Shown here: positions 42,240 through 51,306 of the stretch, in pieces
Numbering within the stretch: position 1 is the first letter of the stretch
Layout of the letters: the number at the start of each line of letters is the position of its first letter
Source: Ruminococcus sp. UBA4240
Lineage (GTDB): Bacteria; Bacillota; Clostridia; Oscillospirales; Ruminococcaceae
DNA length: 64,000 nucleotides
NCBI GenBank assembly: GCA_002395525.1
Contig: DGXE01000070.1
Span: 6,873-70,872, forward strand
Direction: 5' to 3'
The notes under the pieces: model-generated
Database searches by the model: none
What the model was told of the DNA's origin: nothing
The model's input: the letters and a program-made list of their open reading frames with translations, nothing else
Made by a program: the position numbers and the translations under genes

Positions 42240-45200
42240 ATGAATTACAAAAAGCTGTTCTGTGACGGATGGGAATTCTCCGAGAATCCGCTGGACACAG
42301 AGTATGAACAGGCAAAAGGCTGGCACAGCGTGGATATTCCCCACGACTGGATGATAGGCCATGTAAAGGATCTTTACAAGAATTCCACGGGCTGGTACAG
42401 AAAGCATTTCAGCACGGACAAGGCCGAGGGTATGCGCACACTGCTGTGCTTTGGCGGTGTCTACATGGACAGCACCGTCTATGTAAACGGCAGGGAAGCC
42501 ATTGAATGGAAGTACGGCTATACCCCCTTCTGCACCGATATAACGGATCTCCTTGAAAAAGGGGACAACCTCATTGCGGTAAGGGTCAACTACCACTGCC
42601 CCAATACCCGCTGGTACTCGGGAGCGGGGATATTCCGTGATGTGTACATAATAAGCTACCCCGACGTACACATACTCAATGACGGCATATATGTAACCGC
42701 TGATGCAGACGGCAATGTCACCGCAAGGGTGGAATGTGAGCGCCCCGAGGGAACAGGTGTTGCGGGATACACCCTTGAATATGCAATAGAAAAGGACGGA
42801 AAGGTCATTTGCAGCGCAAGATCAGAAATGACTGCCGCAGACATTTCCCGCATTGATGAGAGCCTGCGCAGAGATGGCTGTGTATACTCCGTAAATACCA
42901 TCAACATGAAGATAGACGACCCTGCCATATGGGATATTGATGACCCGCAGCTCTACACCTTCAAGGTCTGCCTCAAAAAGGACGGAAACACCATACACGC
43001 TGACAGCACCGCCTTCGGTGTGCGCAGCATGGTATTCGATACGGACAAAGGATTTTTACTCAACGGGCGGCACGTAAAGCTGTACGGTGTCTGTGAGCAC
43101 CACGACAACGGTGCTCTTGGTGCGGCGTTCAACAAGGCTGCTTTCAGGAGAAAGCTCAAAAAGCTGCGTGAAATGGGTGTGAATGCACTTCGCACCTCCC
43201 ACAATCCCCCGGACACAGGGGTTCTGGAGCTGTGCGATGAGATGGGCTTTGTAGTCATCTGCGAAGGCTTTGATATGTGGGAATCCAGCAAGACCGACTA
43301 TGACTACGGCCGCTTCTTCAAGGAATGGGTGCCCAAGGACGTGGCAGCATGGATAAGGCGTGACCGCAATCACCCCTGTATCGCCGCATGGAGCATAGGC
43401 AACGAGATATACGACACCCACGCCTCCGACCACGGTCAGGAGATAGCCTCCCGCCTGCAGGGGCTGGTGCTCTCCCACGACAGCAGCAGATACATCACCA
43501 TAGGCTCCAACTATATGCAGTGGGAGGGGGCGCAGCGCTGCGCTCAGATAGTGCGGCTTGCGGGCTACAACTATGCCGAAAGGCTCTATGAGGAGCACCA
43601 CAAAGCACATCCCGACTGGTTCATCTACGGCTCGGAGACAGCCTCCACCCTGCAGTCCAGGGGCATATACCACTTCCCTCTGTCCCAGAAGGTGCTTGCC
43701 GACGACGACAAGCAGTGTTCCGGCCTTGGCAACTGCACCACCGGCTGGGGCGCTGTAAACAGCGAATACAACATCACTCAGGACAGGGATGCCAAGTTCT
43801 CCGCAGGGCAGTTCATTTGGACGGGCTTTGACTACATCGGGGAGCCCACCCCCTACGACACCAAGAACAGCTACTTCGGCCAGATAGACACCGCAGGCTT
43901 CCCCAAGGACACATTCTACATCTACAAGGGGGAGTGGACCTCATACAAGGACAGCCCCTTCGTACACATATTCCCCTACTGGGACTTCACCGAAGGGCAG
44001 GACGTTGATGTTCGTGTGGCATCAAATGCCCCTAAGGTAGCTCTCTTCCGTGACGGCAACCTTATTGCAGAAAAGGAGATAGACCACGAGAACGGCCATG
44101 AGCTGACCCTTGATGCCTCCCTCAAATACACCAGAGGCGAGCTTTGCGCCGTAGCCTATGACGAAAACGGGAATGAGATCGCCCGTGACACCGTCCGCTC
44201 CTTTGAGGACGGGGCAAGGATAGTCATAGTGCCTGAGACCGACACCTTGAAGGCGGACGGCCGTGATCTAATCTATGTTGATATATCCACAGCCGACAGG
44301 AACGGCGTATTCGTCGCCAATGCACGCAGCAGGATGAATGTGGAGGTAACGGGGGCAGGCCGCCTTGTAGGGCTTGACAACGGCGACTCCACCGACTTTG
44401 AGGAATACAAGGCCACATCAAGAAGGCTCTTCTCCGGCAGGCTCGTGGCTATCATCGCCGCAAAGGGCGAGCCGGGGGACATACACGTAAAGGTCACATC
44501 ACCGGGGCTGCCCGATGCGCAGGTGACCCTTGAAGCCCTCCCCGCAGAGGTTCCCGAGGGGATAAGCTTCAATGAGGAAAACGCCCCTGCTGCCGCAGAT
44601 GTGCCAGACCCTGCAAATGACATACCCCTGAGGAAGATCGCCTTCTATGCCCCCGTGCGCAAGTTCACATCCGACAACACGGACATGGACATTGATGTGA
44701 TGCTCTATCCTGCCGACACCACCTGCAGGGACATTGAATACCGCATCACAACAGCACTGGGCATACCCTCCAACTTAGCGGAGATCACAGCCAGCGACGA
44801 CAGCCGTGTAAAGATACACTGCCGGGGGGACGGGGAATTCTATCTCAGGGCAATGTCGAAAAACGGCACAGACGGCGTTGTGTACCCCATCATCTCCGCA
44901 CTGAAATTCACAGCCGAGGGCGTGGGCAATGCCACTCTTGATCCCTACAGCTTTGTAACGGGCGGTGTGTACACCATAGGCGCAAATGCCAGAAACGGCA
45001 TTGAGCACGGTGCCGCCTTTGACAATGAGGACAGCTGGTTCGGCTTTGAGAACGTGGACTTTGGCAGCATAGGCTCGGATACGGTGACTATGCCCATATA
45101 CGCCAACAAGACCACACCTGTCACACTCAAAATATACGACGGCACCCCCGAGGAGGGGGAGCTCATAGGCGACTTCGTATATCACAAGCCCCCCATATGG

Positions 45201-45680
45201 CTCACCTATCAGGAGGAGACCTTCAAGCTCACAAAGAAGCTGACAGGCCTGCACACCATCACCATGCGCTCAGGGGACGGCTATGCCATCAAGGGCTTCA
45301 CCTTTGAAAAGCCCGTAAAGGAGACGGCAGTCATAAACGCAGCAAATGCGGACAAGATATACGGGGACAAGTTCACCCGGGGCACAGACGAGGTAACAGG
45401 CATAGGCAACAACGTTGTGCTGGAATTCGGAGAGTTCGACTTCACAGCGCACAAGCCTTCGGCGGTATACATCACAGGCAAGTCCGCCCTGCCCCTGAAC
45501 AGTATACATCTTGTGGCAAAGGGTGAAACCGAGAAACGCATACTCTGCGAATTCCAGGGGGCTGATGAGTACACCGAAAGGCGCATTGAGATAAGCGGCC
45601 TTGAGGGCATATGCAACATATCCTTTACATTCCTCCCCGGCTCTGATTTCGATTTTAAGTCCTTCAGATTCGGTGAGTGA
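42240..45680 (+). CDS. GH2 beta-galactosidase-family enzyme with C-terminal carbohydrate-binding-like domains
   Basis: 1146 aa, no signal peptide, so intracellular. N-terminal sugar-binding domain (GWHSVDIPHDWMIG), Ig-like domain, then the catalytic barrel with acid/base Glu about 389 in WSIGNEIYDTH and likely nucleophile Glu about 466 in YGSETAST. Two further beta domains follow, and residues about 890-1146 look like two CBM6-type modules (DFGSIGSDTVTMPIYANKTT; LEFGEFDFTAHKPSAVYIT). Members act on beta-galactosides, beta-mannosides or glucuronides; the substrate is unresolved. GGGGTGAT precedes ATG 42240. It may share a transcript with the SHOCT gene 49 nt downstream. Confidence 0.9.
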   Translation: MNYKKLFCDGWEFSENPLDTEYEQAKGWHSVDIPHDWMIGHVKDLYKNSTGWYRKHFSTDKAEGMRTLLCFGGVYMDSTVYVNGREAIEWKYGYTPFCTDITDLLEKGDNLIAVRVNYHCPNTRWYSGAGIFRDVYIISYPDVHILNDGIYVTADADGNVTARVECERPEGTGVAGYTLEYAIEKDGKVICSARSEMTAADISRIDESLRRDGCVYSVNTINMKIDDPAIWDIDDPQLYTFKVCLKKDGNTIHADSTAFGVRSMVFDTDKGFLLNGRHVKLYGVCEHHDNGALGAAFNKAAFRRKLKKLREMGVNALRTSHNPPDTGVLELCDEMGFVVICEGFDMWESSKTDYDYGRFFKEWVPKDVAAWIRRDRNHPCIAAWSIGNEIYDTHASDHGQEIASRLQGLVLSHDSSRYITIGSNYMQWEGAQRCAQIVRLAGYNYAERLYEEHHKAHPDWFIYGSETASTLQSRGIYHFPLSQKVLADDDKQCSGLGNCTTGWGAVNSEYNITQDRDAKFSAGQFIWTGFDYIGEPTPYDTKNSYFGQIDTAGFPKDTFYIYKGEWTSYKDSPFVHIFPYWDFTEGQDVDVRVASNAPKVALFRDGNLIAEKEIDHENGHELTLDASLKYTRGELCAVAYDENGNEIARDTVRSFEDGARIVIVPETDTLKADGRDLIYVDISTADRNGVFVANARSRMNVEVTGAGRLVGLDNGDSTDFEEYKATSRRLFSGRLVAIIAAKGEPGDIHVKVTSPGLPDAQVTLEALPAEVPEGISFNEENAPAAADVPDPANDIPLRKIAFYAPVRKFTSDNTDMDIDVMLYPADTTCRDIEYRITTALGIPSNLAEITASDDSRVKIHCRGDGEFYLRAMSKNGTDGVVYPIISALKFTAEGVGNATLDPYSFVTGGVYTIGANARNGIEHGAAFDNEDSWFGFENVDFGSIGSDTVTMPIYANKTTPVTLKIYDGTPEEGELIGDFVYHKPPIWLTYQEETFKLTKKLTGLHTITMRSGDGYAIKGFTFEKPVKETAVINAANADKIYGDKFTRGTDEVTGIGNNVVLEFGEFDFTAHKPSAVYITGKSALPLNSIHLVAKGETEKRILCEFQGADEYTERRIEISGLEGICNISFTFLPGSDFDFKSFRFGE

Positions 45681-45729
45681 GTGTCAGCATAAACGGTTTA
45701 AGGAAGCCCCTCGGGGGCAGGAGGAAAGT

Positions 45730-46431
45730 ATGGAAGATTTTTACCCCACCAAAAGGGAAAGCTGGTTCATCAACGACAGGGGCATCTACATCGTAGGTGC
45801 GAACAATCAGACCACTCTGATTCCCTGGTCCGACATTGCCAAGTTCAATGTGGAGAAGTCATTTCTCACAGGGCGTAGCGCCATGATCCTCAGAAAGAGC
45901 GATATGCCCGTACCCATCTCATTCACAAAGGCGGATGATCCGGGCATCGACAAGGCCAGCGGCATAATCCGTGACGAGGTGGAGTCCTATTACAAGGAAC
46001 ACGGCGCCCTCTACATGATGGCAGACCACAAGGGCACCATCATGGCGGTGTATGACGACTATGTGGAGATATCCACCGCCTACAGCGACGCAAGTGCAGG
46101 CAGCTCCAACAAGATAAACTACTCCCAGATAACATCCGTGGTATTCAAGGAGGCTGACAGCTCCCACACAGGCTCCCTGCGCATAGTATACCCCGGGGGC
46201 ACCGATGCGGACAGCTCCATTATAGTGCGCCTTGACAACCAGGTGACCGCAGGGAAGATCGCCGACCACATCGAAAAGCGCCGCAATGAGGCACAGTCCC
46301 CCGCTGCCTCACAGACTGCCGCAGCCGGTGACATCCCCGAGCAGATAAAGAAATTCAAGGAGCTCCTTGACATGGGCGCCATCACACAGGAAGAATTCGA
46401 CGCAAAGAAGAAGCAGCTGTTAGGGCTGTAA
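45730..46431 (+). CDS. SHOCT-domain protein with PH-like regions
   Basis: 233-aa soluble protein. The first about 190 residues look like two PH/GRAM-type beta domains (RESWFINDRGIYIVGANNQT; HKGTIMAVYDDYVEISTAYS). The last 35 residues are a SHOCT module (IKKFKELLDMGAITQEEFDA, KKKQLLGL), an oligomerisation or membrane-tethering helix pair. ATG 45730 has GGAGGAAAG upstream. Function unknown. Confidence 0.75.
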   Translation: MEDFYPTKRESWFINDRGIYIVGANNQTTLIPWSDIAKFNVEKSFLTGRSAMILRKSDMPVPISFTKADDPGIDKASGIIRDEVESYYKEHGALYMMADHKGTIMAVYDDYVEISTAYSDASAGSSNKINYSQITSVVFKEADSSHTGSLRIVYPGGTDADSSIIVRLDNQVTAGKIADHIEKRRNEAQSPAASQTAAAGDIPEQIKKFKELLDMGAITQEEFDAKKKQLLGL

Positions 46432-46592
46432 CAGCCGAAGCTCGTCAACGTTCTGTCTGCGTCTTATAGTAAACCAACACTGATGTTTCTTTGTTTGTAT
46501 ATGCTATACTGTTTTGCGAACGCAAAATGGGAATGCGCATATCAATCATCTTCGACCGGCAGATGATCTCGTCATCGAGTATACCGAAAATG

Positions 46593-46680
46593 GCCGCACA
46601 GTAAGACAACGTATGATCGCTGTTTTATGTGCGGCTGTTTTTGAAAGATACTGTTTTTGGCAGACTTTTACAGCCCGTTG
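46593..46680 (+). repeat. Direct repeat A flanking the second hicAB cassette
   Basis: Contains GCCGCACAGTAAGACAACG, GCGGCTGTTTTTGAAAGATAC and CTTTTACAGCCC. It folds as a terminator-like hairpin (GCCGCACA/TGTGCGGC then TGTTTTT). Nearly identical to 47387-47475. The rest of 46432-46695 shows nothing else. Confidence 0.8.
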
Positions 46681-46695
46681 AATTTTGAAAAAGCC

Positions 46696-46724
46696 TTGAC
46701 ACAGGCTTAGAGAAGATGTATAAT
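46696..46724 (+). promoter_or_regulatory. Promoter of the second hicAB
   Basis: Perfect TTGACA (46696-46701), 17-bp spacer, perfect TATAAT (46719-46724). Confidence 0.85.
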
Positions 46725-46750
46725 GTATATCAGCGGGGGGGCAGGCAAAC

Positions 46751-47008
46751 ATGAGCAAAAGAGAAAAGCTTATAGCAAGACTGCTGTCGAATCCCAAAGA
46801 CTTTTCTTTTGAAGAAGCTGAAGCTCTGCTCAATCTCCTTTCATTTGAAAGGTCAGACAAGGGTAAGACAAGCGGCTCAAGAATCATGTTTGTAAATCGT
46901 GAGAATAATATAAAGATTTTGCTGCACAAACCCCATCCTCGGAAAGAACTGCTCGATTATCAGGTCAAGCAATTAGCAGAAACTTTGAAACAAGGAGGGC
47001 TTATTTAA
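46751..47008 (+). CDS. hicA: HicA-family toxin (second system)
   Basis: 85 aa with NPKDFSFEEAEALLNLLSFE, KGKTSGSRIMFVN and ILLHKPHPRKELLDYQVKQL, the signature of the larger HicA subtype in which the His lies in the LHKPHP motif. Predicted ribosome-independent mRNA interferase. GGGGGGCAGG precedes the ATG. AT-rich. Abuts its antitoxin gene. Confidence 0.88.
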   Translation: MSKREKLIARLLSNPKDFSFEEAEALLNLLSFERSDKGKTSGSRIMFVNRENNIKILLHKPHPRKELLDYQVKQLAETLKQGGLI

Positions 47009-47347
47009 ATGAACAATACAATGAAATACAAAGGCTATATAGGCAGTGTTGAATTTTCAGAAAACGATTGTATTTTCTTCGGAAAAGTGCAAGGTATAAG
47101 CTCTCTCATCTCCTATGAGGGCTCAAATGCAAACGAACTGGTGGCGGATTTTCATGAAGCAGTCGATGAATACATAGCTCTTTGCCAGGCGGAAAATGAA
47201 GTGCCTGAGCTTTCGTATGGCGGTACAGTCAATGTTTTTTTGAATGCGGACTTAGAAAGCAGGATCTCTGATTACGCAGTAAACCGGCATATCAGTGTAG
47301 ATTCCTTTATTGTCGGTGCTATCAATGAAAAGCTTGCATCTGTCTGA
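47009..47347 (+). CDS. hicB: HicB-family antitoxin (second system)
   Basis: 112 aa, directly abutting hicA. MKYKGYIGSVEFSENDCIFF, GKVQGISSLISYEGSNANEL and DFHEAVDEYIALC are HicB features; the C-terminus (LESRISDYAVNRHISVDSFI) is a ribbon-helix-helix/arc-like DNA-binding end. A different subtype from the 32626 antitoxin, so the two systems were probably acquired separately. Confidence 0.88.
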   Translation: MNNTMKYKGYIGSVEFSENDCIFFGKVQGISSLISYEGSNANELVADFHEAVDEYIALCQAENEVPELSYGGTVNVFLNADLESRISDYAVNRHISVDSFIVGAINEKLASV

Positions 47348-47386
47348 AGTACAAGCGGCTGTAAAAAAACGAGAATAATGGAAATG

Positions 47387-47475
47387 ACCGCACAGTAAAA
47401 CAACGTATGATCGCTGTTTTATGTGCGGCTGTTTTTGAAAGATACAGTGTTTTTTGTGGGGAGCGTTACAGCCCC
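47387..47475 (+). repeat. Direct repeat B flanking the second hicAB cassette
   Basis: ACCGCACAGTAAAACAACG through GCGGCTGTTTTTGAAAGATAC to GTTACAGCCC; matches 46593-46680 with few changes, including an uninterrupted identical run longer than 40 bp. It also acts as a likely terminator. 47348-47528 holds nothing else. Confidence 0.8.
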
Positions 47476-47528
47476 TGTACTTCTAAGATACTTGCTTACA
47501 CACCTGCTCTATGTAAAAAGGAGTAACT

Positions 47529-49691
47529 ATGTCCGAATATCTGAATACGGAAAAGGCGAAAGAGCGCCTTGCCGAAATACGAAATGAACTGCCCCGTATA
47601 ACCGACCCTTTCAGGCGGTTTGAGCTTATAAGGCAGGCAAATGAGATCGCAGAACAGCACGGCTTTGATGCTGTACCCTATGACTTTGAGGCAGACAGCG
47701 GCAATACGGATGAAGGTCGTATAAATGCCCTGTATGCCGTGGTGGAGGAGCTTTCCTACCGCTACTACGTCCTTGATGACCCATATGTTGAGGACATGGA
47801 ATATGACAGGCTGCTGCACCTGCTCATGGATATGGAGGCTGAATTCCCCGCCCTTGCAAGGGATGATTCCCCCACAAAGCGGGTGGGGGGCTTCAGGATG
47901 AATACCTTTGCCCCTGTGGAGCACACGGTGCAGATGGGCTCCCTGCAGGATGTGTTCTCCCATGAGGAGGTAAGGGAGTTTACAGACAGGGTGACAGGGG
48001 ATCTGGCAAAGGAGGGCGAAAAACCCTCCTTCACTGTGGAGCCCAAGATCGATGGGCTTTCTGTGTCCCTTGAATATGAGAACGGCGTGCTGGTAAGAGG
48101 CTCTACCCGTGGGGACGGCTTTACCGGCGAGGATGTGACCGCAAATCTGCGCACCATCCCCGGCATCCCCCTGACCCTGCCGGAGAATATCCCCCTGCTG
48201 GAGGTGCGGGGAGAGGTGTACATGGGGCGTGAGGTCTTTGCCGCACTCAATGCGGAGCTGGAGCTCACGGGGGGGAAGCTGTTCAAGAACCCCCGCAATG
48301 CGGCGGCAGGCTCTCTCAGGCAGAAGGATCCCAGGATCACCCGCAAACGCCGCCTTGACATCATCATCTTCAATATACAGCGCATAGAGGGGAAGGATTT
48401 TGCCACCCACCGTAAGACACTTGCCTTTCTGCGGGACATGGGCTTTAATGTGGTGCCCGACTCCCCAGCTGACAGCACAGATGCCATTGATTCCCTCATA
48501 GAGGAGATAGGCGGCAGCAGAGGGACATACCCTTACGACATAGACGGAGCTGTGGTAAAGGTAAACGACCTTTCACAGCGCACCTTGCTGGGCTCCACGG
48601 CAAAGGTGCCCAAGTGGGCTGTGGCGTACAAGTATCCCCCGGAGGAAAAACAGACTACCTTGCTGAGGATAGAGGCAAATGTGGGCAGGACGGGTGTCAT
48701 CACACCTGTGGCAGTATTTGAGCCTATCCAGCTTGCAGGCACCACCGTATCAAGGGCAGTGCTCCACAACCAGGACTTTATTGATGAGCGTGACATCCGC
48801 ATAGGAGATACCATCCTTGTGCGCAAGGCGGGTGAGATAATCCCGGAGGTGCTCAAAAGCATATCCCATGCCGAAAACAGTGTAAAGTTCACCCTCCCTG
48901 CTGAGTGCCCCGTATGCGGCAGCAGGACCGTCCGTCTTGCGGATGAAGCTGCTGTGCGGTGCCTTAACGCCGAATGTCCTGCCCAGCAGCTGCGCAGGCT
49001 CATTCACTTTGCCTCAAAGGATGCCATGGATATCGAGGGCTGCGGCCCTGCCGTGGCAGAGTCCCTCATAGACAGCGGGCTTGTGTCCGATGTAGCGGAT
49101 CTCTACTCTCTTACCGCCGAAAAGGTAACAGGTGTGGGTAAGCTGCGTGAAAAGGGCGCTGCCAATCTGGTGAATGCCATAGAGCATTCCAAGGGTGCAG
49201 GCCTTGACAGGGTAATATACGCCCTTGGGATACAGGGCATAGGCAGCAGCCTTGCAAAGCTCCTTGCGGACAGGTTCCGCAATATGGATGCACTGCTTTC
49301 GGCAACGGAGTCAGAGCTTATCGCCATAGACGGCTTCGGGGAGAATCTGTGCTCCTCGGTGCTCTCCACCCTGGAGGAGCCCCACACAAGGGAGCTTATT
49401 GACAAGCTGAAAGTCGCAGGAGTGGTCATGGAGCAGGCTGCCCCCGCTAACGGCAGCGACCTCTTTGCGGGCAAGACCTTTGTACTCACAGGCACTCTGC
49501 CCACACTCAAGCGCTCAGAAGCTTCAAAGCTCATCACCGACAACGGCGGGAAGGTATCAGGCTCCGTATCGAAGAAGACGGACTACGTTGTGGCAGGCGA
49601 GGAAGCAGGCAGCAAGCTTGTCAAGGCACAGGAGCTGGGCATCACCATAATATCCGAGGAGGAACTTCTGAGATTAATTATGCATTTTTAA
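47529..49691 (+). CDS. ligA: NAD-dependent DNA ligase
   Basis: 720 aa; seals nicks at replication forks. AMP-accepting Lys about 173 in VEPKIDGLSVSLEYENG, plus GEVYMGREVF, the zinc-finger Cys set (CPVCGSRTVRL to CLNAECPAQQ), helix-hairpin-helix repeats and a BRCT domain (FAGKTFVLTGTLPTLKR). The canonical ligase start is at about residue 65; the 60-residue helical N-terminal extension (MSEYLNTEKAKERLAEIRNE) is unusual. AAAAGGAG precedes ATG 47529, so the extension seems genuine. Confidence 0.95.
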   Translation: MSEYLNTEKAKERLAEIRNELPRITDPFRRFELIRQANEIAEQHGFDAVPYDFEADSGNTDEGRINALYAVVEELSYRYYVLDDPYVEDMEYDRLLHLLMDMEAEFPALARDDSPTKRVGGFRMNTFAPVEHTVQMGSLQDVFSHEEVREFTDRVTGDLAKEGEKPSFTVEPKIDGLSVSLEYENGVLVRGSTRGDGFTGEDVTANLRTIPGIPLTLPENIPLLEVRGEVYMGREVFAALNAELELTGGKLFKNPRNAAAGSLRQKDPRITRKRRLDIIIFNIQRIEGKDFATHRKTLAFLRDMGFNVVPDSPADSTDAIDSLIEEIGGSRGTYPYDIDGAVVKVNDLSQRTLLGSTAKVPKWAVAYKYPPEEKQTTLLRIEANVGRTGVITPVAVFEPIQLAGTTVSRAVLHNQDFIDERDIRIGDTILVRKAGEIIPEVLKSISHAENSVKFTLPAECPVCGSRTVRLADEAAVRCLNAECPAQQLRRLIHFASKDAMDIEGCGPAVAESLIDSGLVSDVADLYSLTAEKVTGVGKLREKGAANLVNAIEHSKGAGLDRVIYALGIQGIGSSLAKLLADRFRNMDALLSATESELIAIDGFGENLCSSVLSTLEEPHTRELIDKLKVAGVVMEQAAPANGSDLFAGKTFVLTGTLPTLKRSEASKLITDNGGKVSGSVSKKTDYVVAGEEAGSKLVKAQELGITIISEEELLRLIMHF

Positions 49692-49694
49692 GCT

Positions 49695-51119
49695 ATGAAG
49701 ATAAAGAACATAACAGGTATCATATTGTCTGCCCTTACTCTTGCAGCCTGTGCCTCGCAGGAGAACCGGCAGGAGAATGAGCTGAGGGTGATAACCACCC
49801 CCGGCACAGCTGCATTAACGGAAGTGACCGATGTCAGCCCCGAAGCGGAGACTGCAAAGATCGCCGAAACTGACTCACCGGAAACGGTCATCACCTCCGC
49901 CGCACCGACTACTGCCGCCACTGAGGCTGCGTCTGTCACCACAGCCGAAACCTCCCGGACTGCCCCGTCAGAAACAACGGTGACGGAAGCTGTCACATCC
50001 GCTGTCACCACTGCCTCGGCAGCACCGCTCCCCTCACCGCCCGCCGCCTATGACATACAGGCAGAGGTCTATGACAAGCTGTATCTTTCACAGCTGATAC
50101 CAAAAGGGGCACGGCTTGAAGGGAAGGATGCCCCTGTGGACACATCCGAGGTCGGGAATTATCGGGTGGCGGTCTCCTACACCCTTGACGGCATTCTGCG
50201 CAAGGAGGATATATACTTTTCCGTGGCGGACACCACCCCCCCGGTGCTCCTCAACGCCCCCGGAAGTGTGGAGATAAAGATAGGCAGTGAATTTTCACTC
50301 ACGGATCACGTGGGGGCAGGGGATATGTACGACGATGACATAACCCTTACCTATACAGGCTCTGTGGACACAGGCACCCCCGGCTCATATCCCATAACCG
50401 TCACCGCCTCAGACAGCTCCGGGAACACCACCCATTTCAGCATGACCGTTAATGTGGTGGATGAGCTGAAGCCCTATGTGCCCCCCACAGGCTTTATCCC
50501 TTTTGAGGATATTATCAGGGACTATTCCTCCATGGGCAGCATCGGCATAGATGTGTCCAAATGGCAGGGGGACGTGAACTTTGAAAGGGTAAAGGCAGCA
50601 GGGTGCGAGTTTGTGTTCATCCGTCTTGGCATAGATGTGGGGGAGATAACCATTGACCCCTATTTTGAGGCGAACATCAGAAATGCAAAGGCAGCCGGGC
50701 TTAAGGTCGGGGTGTACTTCTATTCCGATGCCAACACCCCTGAGCGAATATCCAAAGAGACCGCATGGATAGCGGACACCCTGTCCCCCTACAGCCTTGA
50801 TCTGCCTGTGGCATACGACTGGGAGAATTTTTCCAATTATCAGCAGTACCACATGAGCATCAGACACGCAAATGACCTCTATCTCCTCTTTGACGAGCAG
50901 ATGCGCTCCTACGGCCATGACACCATGCTCTACTCCAGCAAGAACTTTCTGGAGAACTTCTGGGATACACAGCGTGTGCCCTCCGAAAAGATATGGCTTG
51001 CCCATTACACCTCAAAGACCACCTACAACGGCGGATACAGAATGTGGCAGATGTGCTCCGACGGCAATATCGACGGCATTGACGGATACGTTGACGTGGA
51101 CATAATAATGGGAACGTGA
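49695..51119 (+). CDS. Lipoprotein with Ig-like domain and GH25 muramidase domain
   Basis: 474-aa predicted cell-wall hydrolase. Signal with lipobox LAAC (Cys19), a Thr/Ala/Glu-rich linker to about residue 115, two DUF5011/bacterial Ig-like beta domains to about 260, then a GH25 domain: IGIDVSKWQGDVNFERVKAA with catalytic Asp, FVFIRLGIDVG, YFYSDANT, LPVAYDWENFS with the Asp/Glu pair, and KIWLAHYTS. It cleaves N-acetylmuramyl glycan bonds. It begins 3 nt after the ligA stop and is likely cotranscribed with it. Confidence 0.9.
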   Translation: MKIKNITGIILSALTLAACASQENRQENELRVITTPGTAALTEVTDVSPEAETAKIAETDSPETVITSAAPTTAATEAASVTTAETSRTAPSETTVTEAVTSAVTTASAAPLPSPPAAYDIQAEVYDKLYLSQLIPKGARLEGKDAPVDTSEVGNYRVAVSYTLDGILRKEDIYFSVADTTPPVLLNAPGSVEIKIGSEFSLTDHVGAGDMYDDDITLTYTGSVDTGTPGSYPITVTASDSSGNTTHFSMTVNVVDELKPYVPPTGFIPFEDIIRDYSSMGSIGIDVSKWQGDVNFERVKAAGCEFVFIRLGIDVGEITIDPYFEANIRNAKAAGLKVGVYFYSDANTPERISKETAWIADTLSPYSLDLPVAYDWENFSNYQQYHMSIRHANDLYLLFDEQMRSYGHDTMLYSSKNFLENFWDTQRVPSEKIWLAHYTSKTTYNGGYRMWQMCSDGNIDGIDGYVDVDIIMGT

Positions 51120-51241
51120 CCCTTGCGGCGCTTACCATTATGATCGCTGAATCCCGGCCCGGTGAAAATGAAGATGATGTCATCATGTTGTATTAAATTG
51201 ATCTCCGCCTTTTATCCCAATGCTCTGACACGTAAAACACC

Positions 51242-51281
51242 AAGCTCCTGCAAGTCGCATTACCGCAGCTTGCAGGAGCTT
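51242..51281. terminator. Bidirectional terminator between the GH25 gene and dapL
   Basis: 13-bp perfect stem AAGCTCCTGCAAG/CTTGCAGGAGCTT. It contains TGCAAG-N14-CTTGCA, the same spacing as in the amt/gltB region. Confidence 0.85.
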
Positions 51282-51306
51282 CTTATTGTGCCTATAATGA
51301 AGGTGT

